A stretch of DNA of 64,000 bases from Legionella cincinnatiensis (lineage in GTDB: Bacteria > Pseudomonadota > Gammaproteobacteria > Legionellales > Legionellaceae): contig NZ_UGNX01000001.1 in assembly GCF_900452415.1 (NCBI RefSeq), positions 1,116,001 to 1,180,000 of the forward strand, read 5' to 3'. The notes below the pieces were generated by a model, which made no database searches, had not been told where the DNA came from, and worked only from the letters and a program-made list of their open reading frames with translations. This document shows positions 54,302 through 63,766 of this stretch, piece after piece (positions within the stretch are counted from its first letter, which is position 1; the number at the start of each line of letters is the position of its first letter). The translations under genes were made by a program, and so were the position numbers.

Positions 54302-55420
54302 TTAGTCGATTAAAATTCGTCGCAGTTCTGCTTCTTGTAAACGGGTAGCAAATGATTGATCAGATTCTTTTGGTGCAGCTCTTGCATTATCAATTGAATT
54401 AACATTGATTTTACTCTTAATTGGAGTGTTAAAGAAACGCTGATTTTTCGTTGCATCGAAGAGGTTATCTAGATGTTTTTTATAGTTTTCCTCTGGGGTT
54501 TCAATAACTCGTTTTATTTTTAAGGGAGGAGTCCCTGTTTCATGATCGGTTTTTTGGTGTTTTCTATGTGTGACTAATTCTGTTTGCTCAGCAACTCGCT
54601 TGACAGCAAGCTCTCTGGGTTTATGTTCGAATAACTGCTCGACAGTGGTAGTCCAATGTGTATTGCCTTCATTATTTAAGGTAATGGTGGGATAACCAGG
54701 GGTAGGGGTACCATTCACTTGACCCTCAACATGGAGATTGACTTTTAGTCTATCTGCAATTTCATTTAAATCACTATGCGTGGCCCATCTTCCTCTTTGT
54801 TTAATTTGTTCAATTCCGTTTAAAATAACAGAATGAGGATTTCTACCATTAATAGACAGTACGTCAATTAATAGTGCTTCTTTAACATAAGCATTTTCAA
54901 TTTTTTGTGCTTTATCAAAGGGTTGCCCTCTAAGGATGGGTCGAAGTGAACGAGCGGTATTTTGCGCTAATTGCAACACTTCAGGAGATAATGCTAATTC
55001 ATTATACTGACTTATCTGCTCTAACCCACTATGTCTCCTTAAGTAAAATTGTACTAACTCCATAAATTTGCCATAGACAATTGAACCTTCAATTTTAGTT
55101 TGTGCCTCATTTGACGTTAATTCTATATATATTCGATTGAGCAGATCTTCTTTGTTAACATTAACCGTAATGTTTCTTAAAGACATTTGTAGTGCAATTA
55201 ATTGATCTTTTTTGTAATTGTAAGGTAAGCAAGCTAACCAATCTAAATCAATCGCTAGGATATCTTGCAGATTCATGCCAAGCCCCTCTTTTTTCCAGCG
55301 ATTAAAAGTTTTACTATGCCCATGAGAGTAATATTCTTGTTGAATTACATGGATTAAACCTATTGCGAAAGCATAAAATCCACAATCACCACCGCCAGGA
55401 TTATTTATTCTGAAGGACAT
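54302..55420 (-). CDS. OTU-like cysteine protease (candidate deubiquitinase effector)
   Basis: A 372-residue protein. N-terminal MSFRINNPGGGDCGFYAFAI looks like an OTU catalytic loop, with Asp12-Cys13 followed by the aromatic/alanine helix. Near residue 218, DLNEIADRLKVNLHVEGQ resembles the OTU central strand, and TITLNNEGNTHWTTTVEQLF ends in the presumed catalytic His255 followed by an aromatic, as in OTU domains (HY/HW). L. pneumophila has OTU-type effectors (LotA, LotB, LotC) with catalytic Cys near the N-terminus. A basic-acidic C-terminal tail (RLQEAELRRILID) could act as a Dot/Icm signal. ATG 55420 follows GAGTGAG; a frame to 55453 lacks the site. Inferred from motif order, not alignment. 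Confidence 0.65.
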   Translation of the reverse strand: MSFRINNPGGGDCGFYAFAIGLIHVIQQEYYSHGHSKTFNRWKKEGLGMNLQDILAIDLDWLACLPYNYKKDQLIALQMSLRNITVNVNKEDLLNRIYIELTSNEAQTKIEGSIVYGKFMELVQFYLRRHSGLEQISQYNELALSPEVLQLAQNTARSLRPILRGQPFDKAQKIENAYVKEALLIDVLSINGRNPHSVILNGIEQIKQRGRWATHSDLNEIADRLKVNLHVEGQVNGTPTPGYPTITLNNEGNTHWTTTVEQLFEHKPRELAVKRVAEQTELVTHRKHQKTDHETGTPPLKIKRVIETPEENYKKHLDNLFDATKNQRFFNTPIKSKINVNSIDNARAAPKESDQSFATRLQEAELRRILID

Positions 55421-55523
55421 ATTTATACTCACTCTGTAGTTATATGGACCCAATTATAAGGTAAAAACATTAAGTAATTATTATGTTTGGGTGCATAGGT
55501 TGTTGAAACAACAAAGTGAAATT

Positions 55524-57977
55524 CTAATGTTTTCTCTCTTTTATCCAGGTGCTAATTTCAATCTGACTTTCCTCAATAACTTGAAGAACTTGTTGATATA
55601 ATTTCTCTAATAATTCATGTTGGCCATTTTTCCAACAACGCTCAAGATATTGACACGCTATTTTCATACGTATGGCTCCAACATATATAGCACCTCCTTT
55701 AATTTTATGAACAAATTTTTGAACTTCTTCCCAATCACCTTGAGCATGTGCTTTTTTTAGCATAGAACTGTCTTCAGTTAATGAATATTCAAGCATTAGT
55801 TGAAGCATCTCATAAAGTGTTTTTTCTGTACCAGTAGTCTTAATTCCTTCTTTAATGTCGAATATTGGAAATGCGGAAAGTTCAAAAAGCTGAGCTTCTG
55901 AGTTAGGTAAATCAGCGACGTCGATCTTATTCGCTTGTATTGCAGGAATAAAAGTATTCAAAATATCACGACAATTTTTAGGGGTTAATGGTTTATTGAT
56001 GACAGCGTTCATGCCTGCTTCAATGCATCGTTGTTTGTTTTCATCGCCTACATGAGCGGTTAGGGCGATGATTGGTGTATGAAGATTTTTCACAATTTCT
56101 TGTACCCGAATATGATGAGTTACCTGGTAACCATCCATGTCGGGCAAACCTATATCCATAAATATCAAATCATATTTATTTTGTCGCCAATAGGTTAAAG
56201 CAGATTGTCCATCAATAGCTATATCTACATGGCAGTTGCACTGATTTAGAAATGTTTTGGCTACAATTTGTGCAATTGGATTGTCCTCAACTACTAAGAT
56301 ACGATATTGAAACAATGGTGCTATAGCATCTGATTGATTGGTATTGTTTTCCGTTTTTCGCTTTAGATTTGTTTTTTTTAAAGCAGAAAGATCTGGGTCA
56401 ACGCCAGTATCATCTTCTAAAAGAGCTACTTTTAATGGGATGATACAGGTGAATATTGTTCCTTTTGAAACGGTACTGGTCACATAAATTTCTCCTTCTA
56501 ATTCATCAACAAACTGTTTGATAACTGCGAGGCCAAGACCAGCGCCTTTATAGATTCCTTTGTAAGAAGGAGTAAGTCTTTTGAATTGAAGAAAGATTTC
56601 TTGTTGTTGGTCTTGTGGAATACCTATGCCGGTATCTTCTACTATAAACTTCAGAATGGCTTCACGGCCTTCTTGTTTTGCAAGTATCGCTGTTAATTTT
56701 ACAAAACCTGAATCAGTAAAATTTAACGAGTTAGTAAGTAGCTCAAGTATAATTCGATGGATGCGAATGTTATCACCAATGAGATATTTAGGAATATTTT
56801 TATCAAAATCAAGTGATAAATTAAGATGCTTAGAAAATGCCTTAGCCTTATTTAAATCAATCACATGGTGTAAAATGTTTTTTAATTCAAATTTTTTCTT
56901 CACTCTAGGTATTTCACCTGAGCTTACATGAATTGCTTCGAGGACTTCATCCATAAAATCAAGTAAAGCATGGCTAGAGGCTACTAGATTATCAGCATAT
57001 TCTTTAAGGCGAGGATTTTGAGCTTCTTCCTTAATAATATTGGAGAATCCAACGATGCCAGTTAGTGGGGTACGTATATCATGGCGCATATTTTCAAGAA
57101 ACTCTGTTTTGGCTCGATTTGCTGTTTCAGCTTTTTCTTTAGCAATATTAAGCTCCGCTTCGATTTTTTTTCGCTCAGTAATATCAACAGACATCCCCAA
57201 TACACCTATGATTTCACCATTTTTATTGCGTATTGGTGACTTATGACTTAAAAAAATGGCATCTTTATCCTTTACCTTAATGATTTCTTCAATCACTTCT
57301 GTTTCTCCAGTTTCCATAATTTGGCGATCATTTTTGCGAATCAATTCAGCTTGTTCTTTTCCCCAAGGTAAATCGAAGTCAGTTTTTCCAATCACTTCAT
57401 AGCCGAATTGCAATCCAGCGCTTTGTGCTTGGCGATTATTACATCCTTGATAAACCCCATTGTTATCTTTCCAATAAACATGGCCAGGCATGTGCGCAAT
57501 AATGTTTTCTAATGTGGATTGAGTATTTTCTTGGCTTGAAAGAAGATGTTCTTCTCGTTTTTTTCGGTGAGTAATATTTAAAGAGACGCCAATAATACCT
57601 ATGACATTTCCTTGATCATCTCTTAGCGGAGTTTTTTTAGTTAATACAGTAACTTGCTGCCCATCAGCTAATGTTGCGGTTTCTTCCAGTTCTAAAGAAG
57701 AGTTCAGCGCCATTACTCTTAAGTCATTATTGCGTATTGTTTCAGCGGAATCTACCCATGGCATATCGAAATCTGTTTTACCTATTACTGATTCCATTCC
57801 GACCATTTCAAGCATAGTATCATTGCATCCTAAATATCTTCCTTCTTTATCCTTCCAATAAACACTACCGGGAAGTGATTTGATAATATTGGTGAGAATT
57901 AATGCATTTGCATCAACAGATAGAAACCCTGTAGGCATTTGATGATAAACAGTTTTGTCTTTAGTTTTTTCTGCCAT
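55524..57977 (-). CDS. Hybrid sensor histidine kinase (PAS-PAS-HisKA-HATPase-REC-HPt)
   Basis: An 817-residue cytosolic hybrid kinase with no membrane segment. Two PAS domains (about residues 28-137 and 155-268) are near-copies: SVYWKDKEGRYLGCN / HVYWKDNNGVYQGCN and IGKTDFDMPW / IGKTDFDLPW, each followed by a short coiled linker. HisKA: phospho-His299 in FLENMRHDIRTPLTGIVGF. HATPase: N-box around Asn416, G1 VEDTGIGIP, G2 GAGLGLAV. The receiver has phospho-Asp608 in IFMDIGLPDMDGY, and the HPt ends FVHKIKGGAIYVG with His757. All relay residues are present, so it is a full internal phosphorelay. The PAS ligand and target regulator are unknown. Confidence 0.93.
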   Translation of the reverse strand: MAEKTKDKTVYHQMPTGFLSVDANALILTNIIKSLPGSVYWKDKEGRYLGCNDTMLEMVGMESVIGKTDFDMPWVDSAETIRNNDLRVMALNSSLELEETATLADGQQVTVLTKKTPLRDDQGNVIGIIGVSLNITHRKKREEHLLSSQENTQSTLENIIAHMPGHVYWKDNNGVYQGCNNRQAQSAGLQFGYEVIGKTDFDLPWGKEQAELIRKNDRQIMETGETEVIEEIIKVKDKDAIFLSHKSPIRNKNGEIIGVLGMSVDITERKKIEAELNIAKEKAETANRAKTEFLENMRHDIRTPLTGIVGFSNIIKEEAQNPRLKEYADNLVASSHALLDFMDEVLEAIHVSSGEIPRVKKKFELKNILHHVIDLNKAKAFSKHLNLSLDFDKNIPKYLIGDNIRIHRIILELLTNSLNFTDSGFVKLTAILAKQEGREAILKFIVEDTGIGIPQDQQQEIFLQFKRLTPSYKGIYKGAGLGLAVIKQFVDELEGEIYVTSTVSKGTIFTCIIPLKVALLEDDTGVDPDLSALKKTNLKRKTENNTNQSDAIAPLFQYRILVVEDNPIAQIVAKTFLNQCNCHVDIAIDGQSALTYWRQNKYDLIFMDIGLPDMDGYQVTHHIRVQEIVKNLHTPIIALTAHVGDENKQRCIEAGMNAVINKPLTPKNCRDILNTFIPAIQANKIDVADLPNSEAQLFELSAFPIFDIKEGIKTTGTEKTLYEMLQLMLEYSLTEDSSMLKKAHAQGDWEEVQKFVHKIKGGAIYVGAIRMKIACQYLERCWKNGQHELLEKLYQQVLQVIEESQIEISTWIKERKH

Positions 57978-58207
57978 ATGTAATTCTCAGTGTCATTTTT
58001 AAAGTTATAGACCTATTATTGGTCATCTACAACATGGAATATTTATTTATCAAAGTGAATTGATATGATTCATTTTGATAAATAAATATGTTGCTTTGGA
58101 TGTTTCTTTATCTAGGTTTTTAAGAGAAGAAATAAGTTGATGCGGCAAATAAAGGCTAATCCCTCTTAGAACGCGAACTCTTCATAAATAATGAGCTCTA
58201 TTTCTGT

Positions 58208-58897
58208 TTATTGACTCACATTAATTTTAATGTACAAACCGTTTAATATCTCTTGGTCATGCCTTGGGAGCTTAATCTCATTTATATATCCAATATCCAC
58301 GTTTGCGGTTTTCGAAAGTTCTTTGCCTATGCCAAAAAAGAAACGATTTTCGGCAAAAAATTTATCGCTTACCCACGATGGATGATTCAAATTGAAGAAT
58401 CCCTCCTCGAAGGTTACAAGAGAGTATTTTGTATTTTTCACTGGGATTTTAAGAGTAATTTGCTCTCTTAAGCGAGCTGACCATTCAGAATAAAGGGTAT
58501 TTTTTCGCTCTTCCAAACGAGAGCGATTCGATATTTTTAAAAAATCAGTTTTAGAAATATCCCATAAAAATTGTTGCCAGATCACATTTTCATGAGAAAT
58601 AACACCTTCTGTGTTTTCAGATAAAAAGTAAGCTCCACCCACATAGGGAGTAAAATTAGGAGCAAGTTGATATCCTGTACCGTAATAAAAATGGAGTTCG
58701 CCAAAGCCATACCGATCATTAAGCACTATTAATCGTGGCTCGAAATAATATTTCCATTTCTCATCGTTATGAGTTATAGGACCTATGAAGACCCCGGTTG
58801 GCCAAAGGCTGGCGTAATTTTTTGTCTCTGCGTGTGTTTTTTGACAAACTAAAAGCACTAATAATAAACCCCAAGTCCGTTTAATGTGTAATCTCAT
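58208..58897 (-). CDS. DUF2490-type outer-membrane beta-barrel protein
   Basis: A 229-residue precursor with a signal peptide (TWGLLLVLLVCQKTHA) and a mature part of alternating short strands with frequent aromatic residues (EPRLIVLNDRYGFGELHFYY, YVGGAYFLSENTEGV, NRSRLEERKNTLYSEW), ending in GLYIKINVSQ, typical of a small beta-barrel. RSRLEER and WSARLREQITLKIPV follow the DUF2490 family pattern. Function is unknown. It starts 22 bases after the aldehyde dehydrogenase stop on the same strand, so the two may be co-transcribed. Confidence 0.78.
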   Translation of the reverse strand: MRLHIKRTWGLLLVLLVCQKTHAETKNYASLWPTGVFIGPITHNDEKWKYYFEPRLIVLNDRYGFGELHFYYGTGYQLAPNFTPYVGGAYFLSENTEGVISHENVIWQQFLWDISKTDFLKISNRSRLEERKNTLYSEWSARLREQITLKIPVKNTKYSLVTFEEGFFNLNHPSWVSDKFFAENRFFFGIGKELSKTANVDIGYINEIKLPRHDQEILNGLYIKINVSQ

Positions 58898-58919
58898 AAC
58901 ATGTTCATTTTGTAATGAA

Positions 58920-60290
58920 TTAACCTAACAAGGCGCGAATCAATCTTAATTTAAATTGATTATAGGGCTTATATTTAATTGGGGGTTCAAACCAAAAAGG
59001 TTTTTTCACAATGCTCTTAAAGTGGCTAAAGGCTTTAAAGCCTGCCTCACCATGGTAACTTCCCATACCGCTTTCTCCAACTCCACCAAAAGGAAGATTA
59101 GAATCACAAATATGCATCAGCACATCATTAATACAACCACCACCAAAAGAAACTTCATGGATGACTTGTGTCGGTAGTTGCTGATTTTTTCCAAAGACAT
59201 ACAGTGCTAAAGGGCGTGGACGTGTTTTTAGTTCTTGAAGAATGGATTTTAGGTCAGAAAAAGGAATCACCGGTAAAATAGGGCCAAAAATCTCTTCTTT
59301 CATAATTTCGTCTGTGAAACTTACATCTTTAAGGATAGTGGGTTCAATGTAATTTTCTGCTTCGATAACTTGACCACCGGCATATAATTTTTGTGGATCT
59401 ATAAGTTTTTTCAAGCGTTGTACGTGTTTTTGATCAATAATTCGTACATAACTTTCACTTTCCATAGGATTAGGGCCAATAATTTTATTGAGTTGGGTTT
59501 TTAGCTCCGCCAACATAGAAGGATAGATTGAATCTTCAACCAAGAGATAATCAGGAGCAATACATGTTTGACCGGCATTTAAAAATTTGCCCCAGACAAT
59601 GCGTTGCGCCGATATTTTTAGATCGGCGTCACTAAAAACGATGCATGGACTTTTTCCACCTAACTCAAGCGTTATAGGAGTGAGGTGTTCGGCGGCGGCT
59701 TTAGCAACGATTTTGCCCACAGCAGTGCTTCCCGTAAAAAATAGTTTATCAAAACGATGACTGAGGAGTTCTTGAGTGATTTCAACACCACCTTCTACTA
59801 CATGAAGATAAGCAGGATCAAAATTTTGATTAATCATTTGCGCGATTATAGAAGAAGTGTTTTTTGTTAATTCACTAGGTTTAATAATACTGGTATTTCC
59901 TGCAGCTATTGCTGCGACTAAGGGACTTAAAGTAAGTTGATAAGGGTAATTCCACGCTCCAATGATTAATGTAGTTCCATAAGGTTCAGGAAGGATAAAA
60001 CTTTTTCCGGGTTGATTTACTAATCCTGTCCTTATTTTTTTTGGTTTTGACCATTTGGCGACATATTTAATGGCTTTATCAATTTCATGATAAATCAATG
60101 CCAGCTCGGTCAAATAGGTTTCAAATTGAGATTTTTTGATATCTTCATAAAGAGCTTGATAAAGCTCTTGTTCCCTGTGCTTGAGAATATCTTTTAACTT
60201 TTGCAGTTGTTGCTCTCGGAAAAGAATTTTTTTAGCTTGCCCAGCCATAGCGAATTTTCTCTGCGCTTCAACAACCGTATGAATATTCAT
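58920..60290 (-). CDS. Aldehyde dehydrogenase, class 3-like (coniferyl aldehyde type)
   Basis: A 456-residue ALDH. Family motifs: EPYGTTLIIGAWNYPYQLTL (cofactor site), KPSELTKNTS, FFTGSTAVGK, catalytic Glu209 in LELGGKSPCI and nucleophile Cys243 in NAGQTCIAPDY. The C-terminal PFGGVGESGMGSYHGEAGF is complete. The short length and PYQL motif group it with class 3/fatty aldehyde dehydrogenases, which oxidise medium- or long-chain and aromatic aldehydes with NAD(P)+. The C-terminal YKPYNQFKLRLIRALLG tail may contact membrane. First gene of a probable two-gene unit with the DUF2490 gene. Confidence 0.93.
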   Translation of the reverse strand: MNIHTVVEAQRKFAMAGQAKKILFREQQLQKLKDILKHREQELYQALYEDIKKSQFETYLTELALIYHEIDKAIKYVAKWSKPKKIRTGLVNQPGKSFILPEPYGTTLIIGAWNYPYQLTLSPLVAAIAAGNTSIIKPSELTKNTSSIIAQMINQNFDPAYLHVVEGGVEITQELLSHRFDKLFFTGSTAVGKIVAKAAAEHLTPITLELGGKSPCIVFSDADLKISAQRIVWGKFLNAGQTCIAPDYLLVEDSIYPSMLAELKTQLNKIIGPNPMESESYVRIIDQKHVQRLKKLIDPQKLYAGGQVIEAENYIEPTILKDVSFTDEIMKEEIFGPILPVIPFSDLKSILQELKTRPRPLALYVFGKNQQLPTQVIHEVSFGGGCINDVLMHICDSNLPFGGVGESGMGSYHGEAGFKAFSHFKSIVKKPFWFEPPIKYKPYNQFKLRLIRALLG

Positions 60291-60312
60291 AAATAACCGC
60301 CAGGGTGATTAT

Positions 60313-60376
60313 AGTTAACGTGAGTTTAGCGACCTAAAGGCATAGAAAATACCCTTAGGTCGAACTCGCGTTAGTT
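60313..60376. repeat. Short palindromic repeat with TTAACG...CGTTA ends, copy 2
   Basis: GTTAACGTGAGTTTAGC then GACCTAAAGGCAT pairs with ACCCTTAGGTC and GAACTCGCGTTAGTT. The core is the same as at 1572-1632, separated from it by nearly 59 kb. Confidence 0.75.
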
Positions 60377-60520
60377 ACAGTAAAAATATGATTTTATGCA
60401 AATAAAAAATGTTTCGCCATAGGTAATATCCTTTGCCTCTATTTATTGAGAGGGGAAATTGGAAGATCTCTTGCATCACTGCATCTTTTATTTGATTACG
60501 GCGATACAAGAGATCTATCT

Positions 60521-61597
60521 TTAATCGAGTTTCATTAAAATCTGACTGCTGTTCGACTGTAAAATTTCATCTTGTATTTCCGTTATTTTTTTTAAGTATA
60601 TTTTTTCTTTATTCCCTTTTTTGTCACATAATTTTTTCTCATCTGGTTTCATTCTCAGTAAAAGTTGAATGTATTCATCGGTAACGGTCTGTGTTTCATC
60701 AGAAAATGTGTCCGACAATGTTCCAGTTGTGACAAGATCAATTAAGGCAGGATTTATTGATTTTTGTTTTAGAAAAGAGTGCGGTAAACAAACGGACGAA
60801 CTTTTAGACTCACTTTTTTCTTTAAGATCTGTTAAAACATCATGCATCATCTTAAGGAAAATAGTTAATCCTTCAATGGGATTAATTTCTCCGATAGAAG
60901 TACGACGTATAATTTCAATGCATTGAGGTCTGCAGGTATTTTCTAAAACATCATCAAGATCATTAACAAATGGAGGTAATTCAACAGTTGAGTTCAAGTT
61001 GTCCATAAGGTGGGTTTTAGACAACAAACTTTTAAGTTTTTCTCCAGTGTCCTTGTTTTGATAAATGATATTATCAAGCAATGAAGGAGTGAAGCTGCTA
61101 TGACATGCTTCAGTGATGCATTCATCATCGACTGTTCGACCTGTGCCATGTTGTAATATAGTTTGTGCATATGTTGGGAAAAAAGAAGTTTTATAATAAG
61201 CAATTAATGTATAAAAAAATAAGTCAACTCGTCGATTAGAATGCTCAATTATTGATGCTTTTGACAGTGCAAGAAGTTCCTGGGGGTCGTTTTGTTTCGT
61301 AACCAATTGATCACTTGAATAAGGTAATGAAAGCGCGGCACTTCGATTGTCGTTATAACTAAATCTACTGCGTTTTTTATGAGGAAATTGCCTGTGTTCT
61401 TCTTTTTTTAATTGTGCAAAAAAATTTGAATTGGGTATTTTCGTAGCAGGACTCAGAGGTATTTTTTTAGCTCTGCTATGAATCGGTAACAAAGTATTTT
61501 CGCCTGCTGATGTGATTGGTTTGGAAAAAGTGCGAGAGGATAAAAATGTTTGCATGTTCTTTTTTGTTGCAAGTTCTTTTGTAAAAAATCGCTTCAT
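60521..61597 (-). CDS. Hypothetical 358-residue protein (candidate effector)
   Basis: Not recognised. A strong AGGAGGGG site precedes ATG 61597, so it is expressed. The first about 80 residues are basic and low in hydrophobics, with repeated Ser/Thr/Pro (TFLSSRTFSKPITSAGE, KKIPLSPATKIPN, HKKRSRFSYND), and the rest is helical with no membrane segment. The C-terminus (KITEIQDEILQSNSSQILMKLD) carries Glu and Gln followed by hydrophobics, similar in kind to Dot/Icm translocation signals, but not diagnostic. Lies alone between a palindromic repeat and the DUF3775 gene. Confidence 0.65.
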   Translation of the reverse strand: MKRFFTKELATKKNMQTFLSSRTFSKPITSAGENTLLPIHSRAKKIPLSPATKIPNSNFFAQLKKEEHRQFPHKKRSRFSYNDNRSAALSLPYSSDQLVTKQNDPQELLALSKASIIEHSNRRVDLFFYTLIAYYKTSFFPTYAQTILQHGTGRTVDDECITEACHSSFTPSLLDNIIYQNKDTGEKLKSLLSKTHLMDNLNSTVELPPFVNDLDDVLENTCRPQCIEIIRRTSIGEINPIEGLTIFLKMMHDVLTDLKEKSESKSSSVCLPHSFLKQKSINPALIDLVTTGTLSDTFSDETQTVTDEYIQLLLRMKPDEKKLCDKKGNKEKIYLKKITEIQDEILQSNSSQILMKLD

Positions 61598-61825
61598 CTT
61601 AAGCCCCTCCTAAAATTATCATTGTGTCATAATCATTATCCAAGTGTTTCAATAATAATCATTGCATAAAGTACTATAATTTGACAAGAGTTCTATTCCT
61701 TAAGAAAAATAGGTGAAATGCATATATGGAAAAAGAAATGAGAGGCGCGACGGTAAACTCCATTTCAAGGGGCCTAAAAGAGGAAAAGATGAGAAATAAA
61801 TTCTGATTTCTCATCGAATCTGAAA

Positions 61826-62203
61826 TTATTCTCGATAGGAGATACCCAGCATATTTAACCCTCGTTCAATATCATCTGCCACTGATGGTCTTGATAATAA
61901 ATATTCACCGGTGCGTTTTGTGAATTCATCCTGTGCAAAATTAAAAGCCTCTTCCCATTCATCTTGGCTATAATCGCCACGGCCTAAATACATTAATGCG
62001 ACCAAAGTTGCTTGCTGATCGGGGCGTAAACCATCAATGTATTCGACTGTTTCTTGATATACGGGATCATCTTGATAGTCAGCCAAAATATAAAGTGAGT
62101 CCATTTCTGCTGTTTCTTCAGGAAAACATACTTCTTCTTTCGCTTGAAATTGCCGTGCTTTATCAAGAAGATCACAAATGGTTTCTGTATCAAGATTCAA
62201 CAT
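61826..62203 (-). CDS. DUF3775-family protein
   Basis: A 125-residue acidic protein. LDTETICDLLDKARQFQAKE, then ILADYQDDPVYQETVEYIDG and LRPDQQATLVALMYLGRGDY match the DUF3775 domain pattern (a helical protein of unknown function seen in proteobacteria), followed by EWEEAFNFAQDEFTKRTGEY and a conserved LSRPSVADDIERGL. No signal peptide or membrane helix. Its promoter region is shared with the divergent beta-lactamase-fold gene, about 245 bases apart. Confidence 0.8.
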   Translation of the reverse strand: MLNLDTETICDLLDKARQFQAKEEVCFPEETAEMDSLYILADYQDDPVYQETVEYIDGLRPDQQATLVALMYLGRGDYSQDEWEEAFNFAQDEFTKRTGEYLLSRPSVADDIERGLNMLGISYRE

Positions 62204-62448
62204 ATTTATCTCCCTATTCTATATGTTTTAGAATCACAAAGTATGTCTCCATAAAAAACAGCTATAAAGAGAAGGCAATGCAGCTGTTTACTCTTATGAC
62301 GATATGTCCTAGGATAAATAAAATATAGTTGATCTAAATCATTTTTGTTATTTTTAGATGATGTTTTCGTCAATAGTTAAAGACAACAAAATAATTTTTG
62401 ATACCCTAAAAATATTCGGCTCGTGATTCACAAAAGTGTCAATTAAAT

Positions 62449-63519
62449 ATGTTTAAAAAAAATTTAGTACTTCTGTTTTGCTTGACCATCTTTTTTCCTT
62501 TTAAGTGTACTAATGCAACTCCAGAAGCAATAAAACAAAAGATTGATCATGCAGTGACTGCCTTTATGCAGAATAATAATGTTCCTGGATTATCATTAGC
62601 CGTACTCAAAGATGGCAAGCCTTTCCTCATTAAAGGATATGGTTACGCCAATATTGCAACAAAATCTCTTGTGGATACACAAACTCTTTTTGGTATTGGT
62701 TCGGTTTCTAAAGTGATTACTGCTTTTGCGCTTATGACTTTGGTACAAGAAGGAAAAATTCATTTGAATGATTCTATATTGGACTATGTGCCTAAAGCAC
62801 CTCAGCAATGGCGAAATGTGACTATTAGACAATTACTCTCACATTCCAGTGGTATTCCTCAACATCACGGACCTCATTTACCTTGGAGAAAAGTATGGAA
62901 CCAACTGGCTAAAAAAAAGATGCAATTTCAACCTGGGACCGCAATTGCTTACAATAATTTTGGTTTTACGGTGCTGGGACGTGCTATTGAAAATGTAAGC
63001 CATCAATCATTGATTGCTTATTTGTCACAAACTATTTTTATTCCTTTAGGAATGAATCATACAGGGTTACCTAGCTCGCTCTTTCCGCCAAATTTGGCAA
63101 CAGGATATCAAGTGAAAGCGGGAAGGATTATTCCTAATCCTAATCAAAAGCCATGGCAGCAGATGGGAGGTTCAGGTGGAATTGTATCCAATATCAGTGA
63201 TATGGCAAACTGGGATAATGCCATGTCGGCTGGGAAAATATTAACACCTACCGCTTATCGTCAAATGTGGACTCCAGTCTTTTTAAAAAACGGAAAACCT
63301 GCGGGTAACCAAAACTGGGTTTGGTCGTTAGGATGGCAAGTGTCCTCTATTGATGGCAAGCGTCTTGCTTTCAAAAATGGGGCTATAAGAGGTTACAGCA
63401 GTTGGATAGAGCGGCATCTTGATGATCAGGTGAGCATTATCATTCTCACAAATACGAATCATGTACCCTTAAAGCGACTGGCACAGCGTATTTTCCATCA
63501 AGTGGTGAATACAAAATAA
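62449..63519 (+). CDS. Serine hydrolase of the beta-lactamase class C / penicillin-binding fold
   Basis: A 356-residue secreted precursor with a signal peptide (LVLLFCLTIFFPFKCTNA). Catalytic motifs of the AmpC/EstB fold: SxxK as Ser85-Val-Ser-Lys88 in GIGSVSKVITAF, and YxN as Tyr168-Asn-Asn170 in AIAYNNFGFTVLGRAI. The GGSGGIVSNISDMANWDNAM segment follows. A KTG-like triad is not obvious, so it may be an esterase or D-aminopeptidase rather than an antibiotic-degrading beta-lactamase. Periplasmic. The terminator hairpin overlaps the end of the gene. Confidence 0.85.
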   Translation: MFKKNLVLLFCLTIFFPFKCTNATPEAIKQKIDHAVTAFMQNNNVPGLSLAVLKDGKPFLIKGYGYANIATKSLVDTQTLFGIGSVSKVITAFALMTLVQEGKIHLNDSILDYVPKAPQQWRNVTIRQLLSHSSGIPQHHGPHLPWRKVWNQLAKKKMQFQPGTAIAYNNFGFTVLGRAIENVSHQSLIAYLSQTIFIPLGMNHTGLPSSLFPPNLATGYQVKAGRIIPNPNQKPWQQMGGSGGIVSNISDMANWDNAMSAGKILTPTAYRQMWTPVFLKNGKPAGNQNWVWSLGWQVSSIDGKRLAFKNGAIRGYSSWIERHLDDQVSIIILTNTNHVPLKRLAQRIFHQVVNTK

Positions 63520-63539
63520 CATACTCTTTATGTTATTTT
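63513..63539 (+). terminator. Terminator of the serine hydrolase gene
   Basis: AAAATAACATA pairs with TATGTTATTTT (11 bp) around a short loop; the stop codon (63517-63519) lies in the left arm. Confidence 0.7.
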
Positions 63540-63766
63540 GCGGGGTTCATTACAGTCTTCTGTTAATATTTAACGAAAATGATGCAAAAATTGATTTTAA
63601 AAAAGCATGAAAGAGAGTCTCGAATTAAAGGATGGGATCTTATTAAAGATAAAAGGGTCAGAAATCATTTGAAATAAATTTTATTGATTTATCTATTCTA
63701 ATAACTATAGTTAATATGATACTTATTATTTTGAATCAATGGATGTACGCTAAGGAGGGTATTAAC

